Source: Pseudomonadota bacterium (GTDB lineage: Bacteria; Pseudomonadota; Alphaproteobacteria; Caulobacterales; Caulobacteraceae). Taken from it: a stretch of 64,000 nt of DNA. Numbering within the stretch: the stretch's first letter is position 1; each line of letters begins with the position of its first letter. The notes under the pieces are model-generated. The model made no database searches, had not been told where the DNA came from, and was given only the letters and a program-made list of their open reading frames with translations. Both the position numbers and the translations under genes were made by a program. Shown here in pieces: positions 26,259 to 34,395 of the stretch. The stretch spans positions 62,001-126,000 of the forward strand of contig JAEXZS010000023.1 of NCBI GenBank assembly GCA_023451375.1, read 5' to 3'.

Positions 26259-27172
26259 GCGAGACGCCCGAACAGGGGGCGGAGGCGCTTCGGCGCGGCG
26301 AACTGATCCTGTTGCCGACCGAGACCGTTTATGGCCTGGCCGGCGACGCGGGAAATCCGAATGCCGTTGCGGCCATCTTCGAGGCCAAGGGAAGACCGCG
26401 CTTCAATCCCCTGATTTCCCACGTCTCCGATGCGGCCGCCGCCGAGGAGATCGGGGTGTTCGACGCCCAGGCGCGGGCGCTGGCCGAGGCCTTCTGGCCC
26501 GGCCCGCTGACGCTGGTGACGCCCTTGCGCGACGCGGATCGCGTCTGCGACCTGGCCCGGGCGGGGCTGGACAGCGTCGCCATCCGCGTTCCCGGCCACG
26601 CTGAGGCGCGCGCCGTGTTGGCCGCCTTCGCCGGTCCGGTCGTGGCGCCCTCGGCCAATCGTTCGGGGCGCCCCAGTCCGACCACCTTCGCCGACGCGCT
26701 GGAGGAGACGGGCTCCGCCGTCACGGCGGCCTTGGACGGCGGCCCCTGTGTCGTGGGTCTGGAAAGCACGGTGGTCTCGGTGCTGGACGGGAAGGCGGCG
26801 CTGCTCCGTCCCGGCGCCGTGACGCGGTCGGAGATCGAAGCCGTGGTCGGGCCATTGAGCGAAGGCGGGGAGGGACATCGGTCTCCCGGGCGTCTCGCGC
26901 TGCATTATGCGCCCGACGCGCCCGTCCGCATCGAAGCCAGGGAAGCCGAGGCCGGGGAAGTCCTCCTGGGGTTTGGACCGGGCGTGGGCGAGACGCGCTG
27001 GAGCCTGAGCCCTTCAGGCGACCTGCGGGAGGCGGCCGCGAATCTGTTTCGTCTGCTGCGGGAGGCCGACCGCACCCGTCCCGCCGGCATCGCCGTGTCT
27101 CCTATTCCCGCCGACGGCCTGGGCGAGGCGATCAACGACCGGCTGCGCCGCGCGGCCGGCCACGTCGGCTAA
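26255..27172 (+). CDS. threonylcarbamoyl-AMP synthase (Sua5/YwlC)
   Basis: 305 residues. An N-terminal YrdC domain (residues 1-190) carries GELILLPTETVYGLAGDA and the KGRPRFNPLISHV block. A C-terminal Sua5 extension starts near RSPGRLALHYAPDAP. It makes the activated intermediate for the t6A37 modification of ANN-decoding tRNAs. The ATGA overlap with the cytochrome gene suggests co-transcription. Confidence 0.92.
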   Translation: MSETPEQGAEALRRGELILLPTETVYGLAGDAGNPNAVAAIFEAKGRPRFNPLISHVSDAAAAEEIGVFDAQARALAEAFWPGPLTLVTPLRDADRVCDLARAGLDSVAIRVPGHAEARAVLAAFAGPVVAPSANRSGRPSPTTFADALEETGSAVTAALDGGPCVVGLESTVVSVLDGKAALLRPGAVTRSEIEAVVGPLSEGGEGHRSPGRLALHYAPDAPVRIEAREAEAGEVLLGFGPGVGETRWSLSPSGDLREAAANLFRLLREADRTRPAGIAVSPIPADGLGEAINDRLRRAAGHVG

Positions 27173-28230
27173 CCGAACCGGGCCTGGAGATCGACGCTGG
27201 CGCGGACCCCGACCGTCGGCAGGCAAGTGTTAAGCCAGTCGTCCGCCGCCGCCCGCCCGCGCGCCTTGAGCTCGTTCAGGAATGTCCATTCGGTGTCGAA
27301 CTTGGAGCGCAGCGACAGGTCACTGAGCCAGCTGTCGGCCTCGATGGCGTGCAGGCGGATGTTGCGATAGGGGCCGGCCTTCAGCTGGCCCTGCGCCATC
27401 AGCTCCTCGGCCATGGCGATGGCGCGAAGCTCGGCCAGCAGCGGCGCATTGAAGACGATCTCGTTCAGACGGTCGACGATGTCTCCGGCGCCCTTGGGCG
27501 TCTCGTCGCGAACCACGGGGTTCAGGGTGACCAGCAGCACGTCGTCCGGCGTGTCCTCGCCCGTCAGCGGCCACAGCGGCGGATTGGTCAGATAGCCCCC
27601 GTCCCAATACGGCTCGCCTTCGATCTCCACGGCCTGGAACAGGTGCGGCAGACAGGCCGAGGCCATCAGCACCTCGGCCGTCATTTCCGCTGAGGTGAAG
27701 ACCCGCGCCCTGGCCTGACGCACGGCGGTTGCGGCGACGAACAGGCGCACCGACGAAGCGCGAACCCTGTCGAAGTCGACCGCGTTCTTCAACGCCCGTT
27801 TCAGCGGATTGTGGTTCAAGGGATTGAATTCATACGGGCTCATCGACAGCGCCAGCGTCTCTCCCGCGCGCCAGAAGGGATTGTCCTTGAGCCATTCCGG
27901 CGGCTGGGCCGCGCTCCAGATCGCGCCGTCGCCGAAGACGTTGCGGCCGCCCGACTGGTTGACCTCGCGCCACAGCCTGTCCAACGCCACGCGACCGCCT
28001 TCGGCACCTTCCGCCAGTCCGGAGACCAGGGCCGCCCCGTTCATGGCCCCGGCCGATACGCCCGACACCGCTCTCACGTCCAGGCGGTCGTGCTCCAGGA
28101 TCCGGTCCAGCACGCCCCACTGGAAGGCCCCGTGCGCCCCGCCGCCCTGGAGCGCCAGGCTGATTGGCCGTTTCCGGCTCCCGGTTGAGCGTTCCGCCGG
28201 TTCGGCGGCCTTGCGTTTGAAGATCGCCAT
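27169..28230 (-). CDS. patatin-like phospholipase
   Basis: 353 residues. The patatin catalytic parts are present: oxyanion loop LQGGGAHGAFQWG (residues about 28-39), nucleophile Ser59 in GVSAG and the Asp of WDGGYLTNPPL. No signal peptide is seen, and the basic N terminus suggests a cytoplasmic or membrane-peripheral lipase. Its neighbour is the 3-hydroxybutyrate dehydrogenase 18 bp upstream, a pairing that suggests a link with lipid or polyhydroxybutyrate metabolism (inference). Confidence 0.9.
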   Translation of the reverse strand: MAIFKRKAAEPAERSTGSRKRPISLALQGGGAHGAFQWGVLDRILEHDRLDVRAVSGVSAGAMNGAALVSGLAEGAEGGRVALDRLWREVNQSGGRNVFGDGAIWSAAQPPEWLKDNPFWRAGETLALSMSPYEFNPLNHNPLKRALKNAVDFDRVRASSVRLFVAATAVRQARARVFTSAEMTAEVLMASACLPHLFQAVEIEGEPYWDGGYLTNPPLWPLTGEDTPDDVLLVTLNPVVRDETPKGAGDIVDRLNEIVFNAPLLAELRAIAMAEELMAQGQLKAGPYRNIRLHAIEADSWLSDLSLRSKFDTEWTFLNELKARGRAAADDWLNTCLPTVGVRASVDLQARFG

Positions 28231-28248
28231 GCCGCCCCCGAGTGTCCG

Positions 28249-29106
28249 CTACTGTGCGGTCCAGCCGCCGTCGATGGAAAAGCTGGCGCCGTTGGCGGAG
28301 GCGCCCAGGTCGCTGACCAGATACAGGAACAGGCCGGTCAGTTCGTCCGTGGTGACGAACCGTTTGGTCGGCTGAGAACCCAGGATGACGTCGTTCAGCA
28401 CCTGTTCCTTGCTCATCCCGCGCGTGCGGGCCTGGTCGGCGATCTGCTTCTCCACGATCGGCGTCTCGACGAAGCCGGGGCAGATGGCGTTGCAGGTGAT
28501 GTTCTCGCGCGCCAGCTCCAGCGCCACCGTCTTGGTCAGGCCGATCACGCCGTGCTTGGCGGCGACATAGGCCGACTTGAAGGGGCTGGCGACCAGGCCG
28601 TGGGCCGAGGCGATGTTGACGATCCGGCCGCGGCCCTGCGCCTTCATGATCGGGATCGCCGCCCGCGTGGCGTAGAAGGCCGAAGACAGGTTGATGGCGA
28701 TGATCTGCTCCCACTTCTCCGTCGGGAACTTCTCCACCGCCTCCACGTGCTGCACCCCGGCGTTGTTGACCAGAATGTCCAGGCGCCCGAATTCGTGCCG
28801 GGCGAAGGCGACCATGTCCGCCACCTCGTCGCCATGCATCATGTTGGCGGCGTGATAGCGCACGCGAGCGCTTGACGAGGCTTCCAGCCCGGCGCGGGTC
28901 CGCTCGATCTCGGCCGGGTCGCCCAGGCCGTTCAGCACCACATCGCCCCCGCGCGCCGCCACCGCCCGCGCCAACGCCAGGCCGATCCCGGAGGTCGAGC
29001 CTGACACGACCGCCACCTGGCCCTTCAGGTCGCCGATGTCGTGGAAGGCCGGCGCCTCGCCGTGCGCGGCGTTTCCGCCCTTCGATGACTTTGGCCACTG
29101 GAACAT
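28249..29106 (-). CDS. bdhA: 3-hydroxybutyrate dehydrogenase
   Basis: 285 residues. Short-chain dehydrogenase with NAD site SGSTSGIGLALA, NNAG, the catalytic Ser region NIASAHG and YxxxK as SAYVAAKHG. The SAHGLVASPFKSAYVAAKHG block and the GWTAQ ending are typical of 3-hydroxybutyrate dehydrogenase. It oxidises 3-hydroxybutyrate to acetoacetate. A 25-residue N-terminal extension before the Rossmann fold is unusual, and a shorter start is possible. Confidence 0.88.
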   Translation of the reverse strand: MFQWPKSSKGGNAAHGEAPAFHDIGDLKGQVAVVSGSTSGIGLALARAVAARGGDVVLNGLGDPAEIERTRAGLEASSSARVRYHAANMMHGDEVADMVAFARHEFGRLDILVNNAGVQHVEAVEKFPTEKWEQIIAINLSSAFYATRAAIPIMKAQGRGRIVNIASAHGLVASPFKSAYVAAKHGVIGLTKTVALELARENITCNAICPGFVETPIVEKQIADQARTRGMSKEQVLNDVILGSQPTKRFVTTDELTGLFLYLVSDLGASANGASFSIDGGWTAQ

Positions 29107-29160
29107 GGGTCCGCCCTTCGGTTCTTGTGCGGTGAGACTAGCGGCAGGAAGGCCGGGCGA

Positions 29161-29946
29161 TCAAGAATTTCCCGACCTGATGAATATCCACTCGACGTCG
29201 GTGGAGGCGGCCTTGTCGAAGCGGTAGCCGTCGCGGTCGAACGCCTTCAGGTCCTCGGCCCGTTTCAGCTTTTCATCGATGGCGAACCGCGCCATGCCGC
29301 CGCGCGCCTTCTTGGCGAAGAAGGAGATGATTCGGCTTTCGCCGTTCTTCTCCTCGCGGAACTGAGGCGTCACGACCGGCAGTTTCAGCGCCCTGGCGTC
29401 GACGGCCCCGAAGTATTCCTGACTGGCCAGGTTCACCAGGGTCGGGTCACCGTGGCTCTCGGCGTCCAGGTTCAGCTGCTTCGATATGCGGTCGCCCCAG
29501 AAGTCGTAGAGGCTGGACCCGCGCCGGGTCTTCAGTCGCGTGCCCATCTCCAGCCGATAGGGCTGGATGCGATCCAGCGGCCGAAGCAGGCCGTAGAAGC
29601 CGGACAGGATGCGCACGTGATCCTGGGCCCATTGCAGGTCCGCGACGCCAAGCTCGCGCGCCTTCAAGCCTTCGTAGACGTCGCCCGCGAAGGCGAACGC
29701 CGCCTGCACGCCGTCGGTCGAACCGGAATCGAAGGCCTTGAACCGCTCGGCGTTCAGCTTCGCAAGGTCGTCCGAAATGCCCATCAGGCGACGCAGGTCG
29801 GCGCGGGTCTGACGCTTGGCGGTTTTCGACAGGCTTGCGGTGTCCTCGCGGAATCGCCGCTCCGAGGCGGGCAGGGCCCGGTCGGCTTCGGTGAAGTCGA
29901 GCCGCTTGGCGGGGGACAGAACGATCAGCAAGGCCAAGCTCCTCAA
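29161..29946 (-). CDS. yaaA: YaaA, peroxide-stress protein
   Basis: 261 residues. The UPF0246 pattern is clear: LIVLSPAKRLDF at the start, then FKAFDSGSTDGVQAAFAFAGDVYEGL and SGFYGLLRPLDRIQPYRLEMGTRL. In E. coli YaaA lowers free iron during peroxide stress. The exact start is open, as the family usually begins near LLIVLSP. Confidence 0.9.
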   Translation of the reverse strand: MRSLALLIVLSPAKRLDFTEADRALPASERRFREDTASLSKTAKRQTRADLRRLMGISDDLAKLNAERFKAFDSGSTDGVQAAFAFAGDVYEGLKARELGVADLQWAQDHVRILSGFYGLLRPLDRIQPYRLEMGTRLKTRRGSSLYDFWGDRISKQLNLDAESHGDPTLVNLASQEYFGAVDARALKLPVVTPQFREEKNGESRIISFFAKKARGGMARFAIDEKLKRAEDLKAFDRDGYRFDKAASTDVEWIFIRSGNS

Positions 29947-30025
29947 GCCAAGGCGCCGACATAGGCCGCTTCGATGACGATTTGAACCGGCCGCGACGTT
30001 CCGCGCCAGCGAAGGCGGGCCGCGC

Positions 30026-30496
30026 CTATTTCTTGCGGAACTGATCCAGCGAGACGACCTTGGGGCCTTCGTCCGATGGGGGAGCGGGCTCGGGCGGCGT
30101 CGGCTCGTCGATCGGCTCGACGATCTCCGGCGGGTCGAACTGCAGCAGAAACTGCACGCTGGGATCGTAGAACCGGGTCACCGCCGAATAGGGCATGGCC
30201 AGAACCTTGGGCACGCCGCCGAAGCGCAGCTTGACCGAGAAGCCCTCCTCGTCGACGCGCAGGTCGTCGTACTGGTGCTGCAGCACCACCGTCATCTCGT
30301 CGGGATACTTGGCCAGGATGTCGGGCGCGACCGACACCCCGGCCGCGCGGGTCTTGAAGGTGATGTAGAAATGGTGCGCGCCGGGCAGACCCTCGGCCAG
30401 GACCCGTTGCAGGGCCGCGCGGATCACGCCGCGCAGCGCCTCGTGGGCCAGCCGCTCGTAGTTCATCTCGTCGACCGGAGGGGCCTGGTCGGTCAT
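30026..30496 (-). CDS. sspB: SspB-family ClpXP adaptor (alpha type)
   Basis: 156 residues from ATG 30496; a GTG at 30502 is the alternative. The SspB-like core (residues about 10-120) has YITFKTRAAGVSVAPDIL and LRVDEEGFSVKLRFGGVPKVLAMPYSAVTRF. The C-terminal tail (VVSLDQFRKK) matches the ClpX-tethering motif. It delivers ssrA-tagged proteins to ClpXP. The tmRNA gene lies about 225 bp upstream on the same strand, a telling neighbour. Confidence 0.9.
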   Translation of the reverse strand: MTDQAPPVDEMNYERLAHEALRGVIRAALQRVLAEGLPGAHHFYITFKTRAAGVSVAPDILAKYPDEMTVVLQHQYDDLRVDEEGFSVKLRFGGVPKVLAMPYSAVTRFYDPSVQFLLQFDPPEIVEPIDEPTPPEPAPPSDEGPKVVSLDQFRKK

Positions 30497-30721
30497 CGTC
30501 ACCTCGCTTCTGAGCGCGACTGATAGCGGGGCGAGGACGCGGGCGAAAGATGGCGCCGATGGGAAAGCGCACGGGAACCGCCAGGCCTGCTTTGACTACC
30601 GGTGTCATGCCGCGCCGGCCAGGTCGTCATCCAGACCCGGAAGGGCCTGGGGCACATGACATGGACGCACGATCGCCGCCGCCGCATCCGGCACGCCGTC
30701 GTCGATCCGTTGAAACTGCTC

Positions 30722-31061
30722 TGAAGGGGAGAAGCGCCGGGATTCTGTTGCCAGGCTCCCGACAGGCCCCGCCCAAGGATCTGAACCCCTAGGACTTAAG
30801 ATTCGAAATCAACCGAACCGCATTACGCGGCGAGGCGGACTTCTCCAGCGAAGTTATCGTTCGCAGTTAGATAAAGGCCCGATACGGTGGGCCAGGACGG
30901 GCGAAAGCAATCCTCTTTACACGTCCGTCGATGCTAGTCGGCCCCATGCTGCCTCCGCCGATAACGCGGGGAAGAAGTTGGTGGAGCCGCCGGGAATCGC
31001 ACCCGGGTCCGGTCCGCTTATTACAGGCGCCTTTATCGCCATAGTCCGACCGAGGCCGGAC
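30722..31061 (-). ncRNA. ssrA: tmRNA, circularly permuted two-piece type
   Basis: The acceptor piece comes first in the transcript: T-arm CCGGG-TGCGATT-CCCGG and an encoded CCA ending at 30979. A 33-nt spacer (30946-30978) follows. The coding piece then starts GGGGCCG at 30945, pairing with CGGCTCC (one G-U, as in E. coli) in the acceptor stem, and keeps the GCATCGACGG match to the conserved 5' region. The tag frame at 30823-30864 encodes ANDNFAGEVRLAA-stop. It rescues stalled ribosomes with the ClpXP/SspB system. The 3' end (about 30722) is estimated. Confidence 0.92.
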
Positions 31062-31067
31062 AGGACC

Positions 31068-31096
31068 AATATAGGCGCGTCGCGCCCGACTTCCAA
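31068..31096 (-). promoter_or_regulatory. sigma-70-like promoter for ssrA
   Basis: On the minus strand, a -35 TTGGAA (31091-31096), a 17-bp spacer and a -10 TATATT (31068-31073). The start point would fall near 31061, just before the first acceptor-piece hairpin. Confidence 0.75.
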
Positions 31097-31101
31097 GGGT
31101 G

Positions 31102-31281
31102 TCAGCCGCCGCCTGTGCGCGCGGTCGCCTTGCCCGTGCCGTCGCACACCGGGCACGCTTCCCCGGAGGGCCTCACGCCCAGGCCCTGACATTCCGGGCA
31201 AGCGGCGGCGTCGATGTGCTGGGCGACCGCCGGGTCGGGGTCCGCCGCCAGGCCCCGGTCGTCGATGTCATGTTCGTTCAT
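31102..31281 (-). CDS. small double zinc-knuckle protein (DnaJ-type CxxCxGxG)
   Basis: 59 residues from ATG 31281 to TGA 31102-31104. Two DnaJ-like knuckles, CPECQGLG and CPVCDGTG, lie at residues about 28-51, enough to bind one zinc. The N terminus is acidic (NEHDIDDRG...). There is no J domain, so it is not a DnaJ. It ends 6 bp before the ssrA -35 box and starts 31 bp after miaA, so it may be the last gene of the miaA transcript. The role is unknown. Confidence 0.75.
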   Translation of the reverse strand: MNEHDIDDRGLAADPDPAVAQHIDAAACPECQGLGVRPSGEACPVCDGTGKATARTGGG

Positions 31282-31311
31282 GCACGAGCAACGGCTGACG
31301 GAGGCCGAGGT

Positions 31312-32208
31312 TCAAGTGCGCCGCGCCCAGTCGGGCGTCTGGTTCCTGAACCAGGTCAGCTGCCGCTTGGCGTAGTTGCGCGTGGCCTGCTTCAGGGCGT
31401 CGGTCGCCTGCTCCGGCGTCATGTCGCCGGCGAGCCAGGCCGCCAGCTCGCGAACCCCGACCGCCTTCATCGCCGGCAGGTCGGCGTCGAGGCCGCGCGC
31501 CACGAGGGCGCGGGCCTCTTCCACCGCACCCTCGCGGATCATCCGATCCACCCGCGCGTCGCATCGGGCGTAGAGCGTCGGTCGATCCGGCTCCATCACC
31601 ATGCCGGACCAGGATCCGGGCGCCAGCAGCGGCGCGGTGTCGGCCTTCCACGCGCTCAGGGGCCGGCCGGTTGCGACCTGGACGCTCATCGCCCGCACCA
31701 GCCTTTGGCGGTCGCCCCGCTCGATCGCCTGGGCCGCCTTCGGGTCGGCGCGGGCGAGACGAGCCCGGAAGGCGGCTTCTCCCAGGTGCAGATAGTCGGC
31801 CTCGACCGCCGTGCGGACGTCCTGGGGAACGTCGGGAATATCCGCCAGTCCCTTGGTCAGCGCCGTGAAATAGAGGCCGGTCCCGCCGACGAGGATCGCC
31901 CGCCGGCCCGCGCGCGCCATCTCCTCCAGCACGGCGAGGGCCGCCCGGCTCCAGCGTCCCGCCGACCAGGCCTCCGCCGCATCGGCGACGCCATACAGGC
32001 GATGCTCCGCCTGGGCCTCCTCTTCGCGAGACGGACGGGCCGTCAGCACCCGCAGGTCCGCATACAGCTGCTGACTGTCGGCGTTGATGATCACCGCGCC
32101 CGTTTCCCGCGCCATCGCCAGCGCCAGCGCCGACTTCCCCGAGGCGGTGGGCCCGGCGATCAGCGTCACTGACGGCGGCTGGGACAAATGCGGGCTCGCA
32201 GGCGGCAT
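31312..32208 (-). CDS. miaA: MiaA, tRNA dimethylallyltransferase
   Basis: 298 residues from ATG 32208. It adds dimethylallyl to A37 of tRNAs reading UNN codons. The P-loop GPTASGKSALA, the substrate loop NADSQQLYADLRVLTARPS and the VGGTGLYFTAL block are clear, as is the C-terminal RNYAKRQLTWFR. Earlier in-frame starts exist but add non-conserved residues and run into the divergent Mrp gene. Confidence 0.94.
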   Translation of the reverse strand: MPPASPHLSQPPSVTLIAGPTASGKSALALAMARETGAVIINADSQQLYADLRVLTARPSREEEAQAEHRLYGVADAAEAWSAGRWSRAALAVLEEMARAGRRAILVGGTGLYFTALTKGLADIPDVPQDVRTAVEADYLHLGEAAFRARLARADPKAAQAIERGDRQRLVRAMSVQVATGRPLSAWKADTAPLLAPGSWSGMVMEPDRPTLYARCDARVDRMIREGAVEEARALVARGLDADLPAMKAVGVRELAAWLAGDMTPEQATDALKQATRNYAKRQLTWFRNQTPDWARRT

Positions 32209-32271
32209 CCGAGGGCGATAGAACGCGCGCCTCATCGCCCGCAAGCGCGAACGCTTTTTGAGGAGACCGCC

Positions 32272-33339
32272 TTGGTCGAACGTTCCGCCGTCATAGCCGC
32301 CCTCGACGCCGTCATCGACCCGGCGTCAGGACAGGGACTGGTGTCCGCCGGCCTGGTCCAGGGCCTGGTGGTGGGTGAGGACCGCGCCGGTTTCGCCCTT
32401 GAGGTGGACCGCGGCCAGGCGGCCGCCTACGCCCCGGTCCGCGACGCCGCCGAGGCCGCCCTGAAGGCTGTCCCCGGCATGTCTCGCGTGTCTGTCATTC
32501 TGACGGCCGAGGCCAAGCCGGCCGCCGCGCCGCGCACCGCCGGCCTGTCGAAGGCCGCCGTCGACCAGGGTCGCGCCAAGGCGCCGGTTCCCACCGACCG
32601 CCCGGCCCATGTCCGCCGCGTCCTGGCCGTCGCCAGCGGCAAGGGCGGGGTGGGCAAGTCCACCATGGCGGTGAACCTGGCCGCCGCCCTCGCCGCGCGC
32701 GGTCTGTCGGTCGGGGTGCTCGACGCGGATGTCTATGGCCCGTCGCTGCCCACCATGCTGGGGATCGGCGGCCAGCCGGCCTATGTGGACGGCGCCATCG
32801 TCCCGCATGTCGCCCACGGCCTGAAAGCCATGTCGGTCGGCCTGCTGACCAGGATGGACGACGCCATGATCTGGCGCGGGCCGATGGCGTCCCAGGCGAT
32901 CACACAGATGCTGACCCAGACCCGCTGGGGAACCGAGGCCGCCCCGTTGGACATACTGGTGGTCGACCTGCCGCCCGGCACCGGCGACGTGCAACTGACC
33001 CTGATCCAGAAAACCCCCCTGGACGGCGCCGTCATCGTGTCGACCCCGCAGGAGGTGGCGCTGGCCGATGCGCGGCGCGCCCATACGCTGTTCCAGCGGG
33101 TCAACGTGCCGACCTTGGGTCTGATCGAGAACATGAGCGGCCCGATCTTCGGTCAGGGCGGCGCCGAAGCCGAAGCCGCGCGCCTGTCCATTCCTTACCT
33201 GGGCGACCTGCCGCTCGACGCCGCGCTGCGCCAGTCGGGGGACGCGGGCGTTCCGCTGGTCTCGGCCGAGCCCGATGGCGAGATCGCCGCCCGCTTCGCC
33301 GCTGTCGCCGAACGGATCGCCGCCAGCCTGAAGCTCTAG
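32272..33339 (+). CDS. Mrp/ApbC-type P-loop ATPase (Fe-S carrier family)
   Basis: 355 residues from TTG 32272, chosen for the GAGGAG ribosome site 6-8 nt upstream. An N-terminal MIP18-like domain (residues 1-95) precedes the ATPase domain with the deviant Walker A ASGKGGVGKST and the switch VVDLPPGTGDVQLTL. Family members carry iron-sulfur clusters to apoproteins. The CxxC that binds the bridging cluster in many relatives is missing: after IENMSGPIF the chain goes straight to GQGGAE. Confidence 0.88.
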   Translation: MVERSAVIAALDAVIDPASGQGLVSAGLVQGLVVGEDRAGFALEVDRGQAAAYAPVRDAAEAALKAVPGMSRVSVILTAEAKPAAAPRTAGLSKAAVDQGRAKAPVPTDRPAHVRRVLAVASGKGGVGKSTMAVNLAAALAARGLSVGVLDADVYGPSLPTMLGIGGQPAYVDGAIVPHVAHGLKAMSVGLLTRMDDAMIWRGPMASQAITQMLTQTRWGTEAAPLDILVVDLPPGTGDVQLTLIQKTPLDGAVIVSTPQEVALADARRAHTLFQRVNVPTLGLIENMSGPIFGQGGAEAEAARLSIPYLGDLPLDAALRQSGDAGVPLVSAEPDGEIAARFAAVAERIAASLKL

Positions 33340-33656
33340 GCGGCCTCGACGACCACGCCCGTGCCGTAGCACAGCACCTCGGTCACGCCGGGCATGATTT
33401 CGGTGGCGTCGTAGCGGACGGCCAGGATGGCGTTGGCGCCGTGGGCCTGGGCATGCTTGACCAGCTCGTCATAGGCTTCCTGACGACCCGCCTCGGCCAG
33501 CTTCACATAGGCCCCCACGCGACCACCCAGCATGGACTGCACGCCGCCGATGGCGTCCGAGATGGCGTTGCGCGACCGCACGGTCACCCCGCGGACCAGG
33601 CCGATATGGCGGGTGACGCGGAAGCCGGGCAGATCGTTGGTGGTGGTGACGTACAT
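33336..33656 (-). CDS. YbjQ/UPF0145 family protein
   Basis: 106 residues with the family opening VTTTNDLPGFRVTRHIGLVRG and the block AHGANAILAVRYDATEI. Family members form pentamers and have no settled function. It converges on the Mrp gene with a 4-bp overlap and lies 9 bp downstream of folA, so it is probably in that operon. Confidence 0.88.
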   Translation of the reverse strand: MYVTTTNDLPGFRVTRHIGLVRGVTVRSRNAISDAIGGVQSMLGGRVGAYVKLAEAGRQEAYDELVKHAQAHGANAILAVRYDATEIMPGVTEVLCYGTGVVVEAA

Positions 33657-33665
33657 CGATGGCTC

Positions 33666-34193
33666 CTAGCGGCGTTCCAGCACGCGGAAGGTGAAGGCGT
33701 GGTCGTCCTTGTCGCCCGCCGGGTGCGATTCTGACGATACCTCCATCCAGGCGGCTTCGTCGAACGCGGGAAAGGTCGCATCTCCTTCCGGCGCGGCGTC
33801 CACCTCGGTGAGGTACAGCCGCCGGGCTCGGGGCAGGGCGGCCGCGAACAGGGCGGTGCCGCCGATGACGCAGATCTCGTCGACCCCGTCCTCCTCGGCC
33901 GTCTCGCGGGCGATCTCGATGGCTTCGTCCAGCGTGGCGCACACCAGGGCGCCCTTGGCCTTCCCCTCGGTCTCGTAGGATTCGTCCCGCGTCAGCACCA
34001 GGTTCAGCCGGCCGGGCAGGGGCTTCAGCGGCAGGCTCTCCCAGGTTTTTCGGCCCATCAGGCAGGGCTTGCTCATCGTGACGGCCTTGAACCGCTGCAG
34101 ATCCGAACGAAGACGCCAGGGTAGGTCGCCCTCGCGACCGATGACGCCGTTGCGGCCTCGAGCGACGACCAGGGCGATTTGGGAAAGGGACAC
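33666..34193 (-). CDS. folA: FolA, dihydrofolate reductase
   Basis: 175 residues. The opening IALVVARGRNGVIGREGDLPW, the catalytic Asp in RLRSDLQRFK, the NADPH site MGRKTWESLPLKPLPGR and the C-terminal ICVIGGTALF fit DHFR. It reduces dihydrofolate to tetrahydrofolate. thyA, which makes the dihydrofolate, lies 2 kb upstream on the same strand with other genes between. Confidence 0.94.
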   Translation of the reverse strand: MSLSQIALVVARGRNGVIGREGDLPWRLRSDLQRFKAVTMSKPCLMGRKTWESLPLKPLPGRLNLVLTRDESYETEGKAKGALVCATLDEAIEIARETAEEDGVDEICVIGGTALFAAALPRARRLYLTEVDAAPEGDATFPAFDEAAWMEVSSESHPAGDKDDHAFTFRVLERR

Positions 34194-34230
34194 GCGGACC
34201 TCACCGGCGCGGCCGGGATCGGCCTGCGCG

Positions 34231-34395
34231 CTACTCGCCGTTCTTCCCGCGTTCGACCGGCTCCTTCAAGAGGCGGTCGGCGTTGGGAGCATCCCGGGGC
34301 GACGTCGCTGGACGGTCGCCCCACCGGAACGGCGAGAAACCGTGAGCCTGGAGCATGGCCAATCCGATGGTTCTCTGGCGCAGGGACCTGATCAT
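34231..34395 (-). CDS. small basic protein (hypothetical)
   Basis: 54 residues from ATG 34395, which forms an ATGA overlap with the aquaporin stop. Arg/Pro-rich, with the segment LAMLQAHGFSPFRWGDRP and no membrane helix. It lies 37 bp before folA. The overlapped start argues for translation; the family is not recognised. Confidence 0.4.
   Translation of the reverse strand: MIRSLRQRTIGLAMLQAHGFSPFRWGDRPATSPRDAPNADRLLKEPVERGKNGE

Noticed and set aside
30602..30724. 40-residue + frame (GTG 30602) reading QVVIQTRKGLGHMTWTHDRRRR
   Set aside because: The sequence looks protein-like, but there is no ribosome site, the start is a weak GTG and it abuts the tmRNA 3' end on the other strand.
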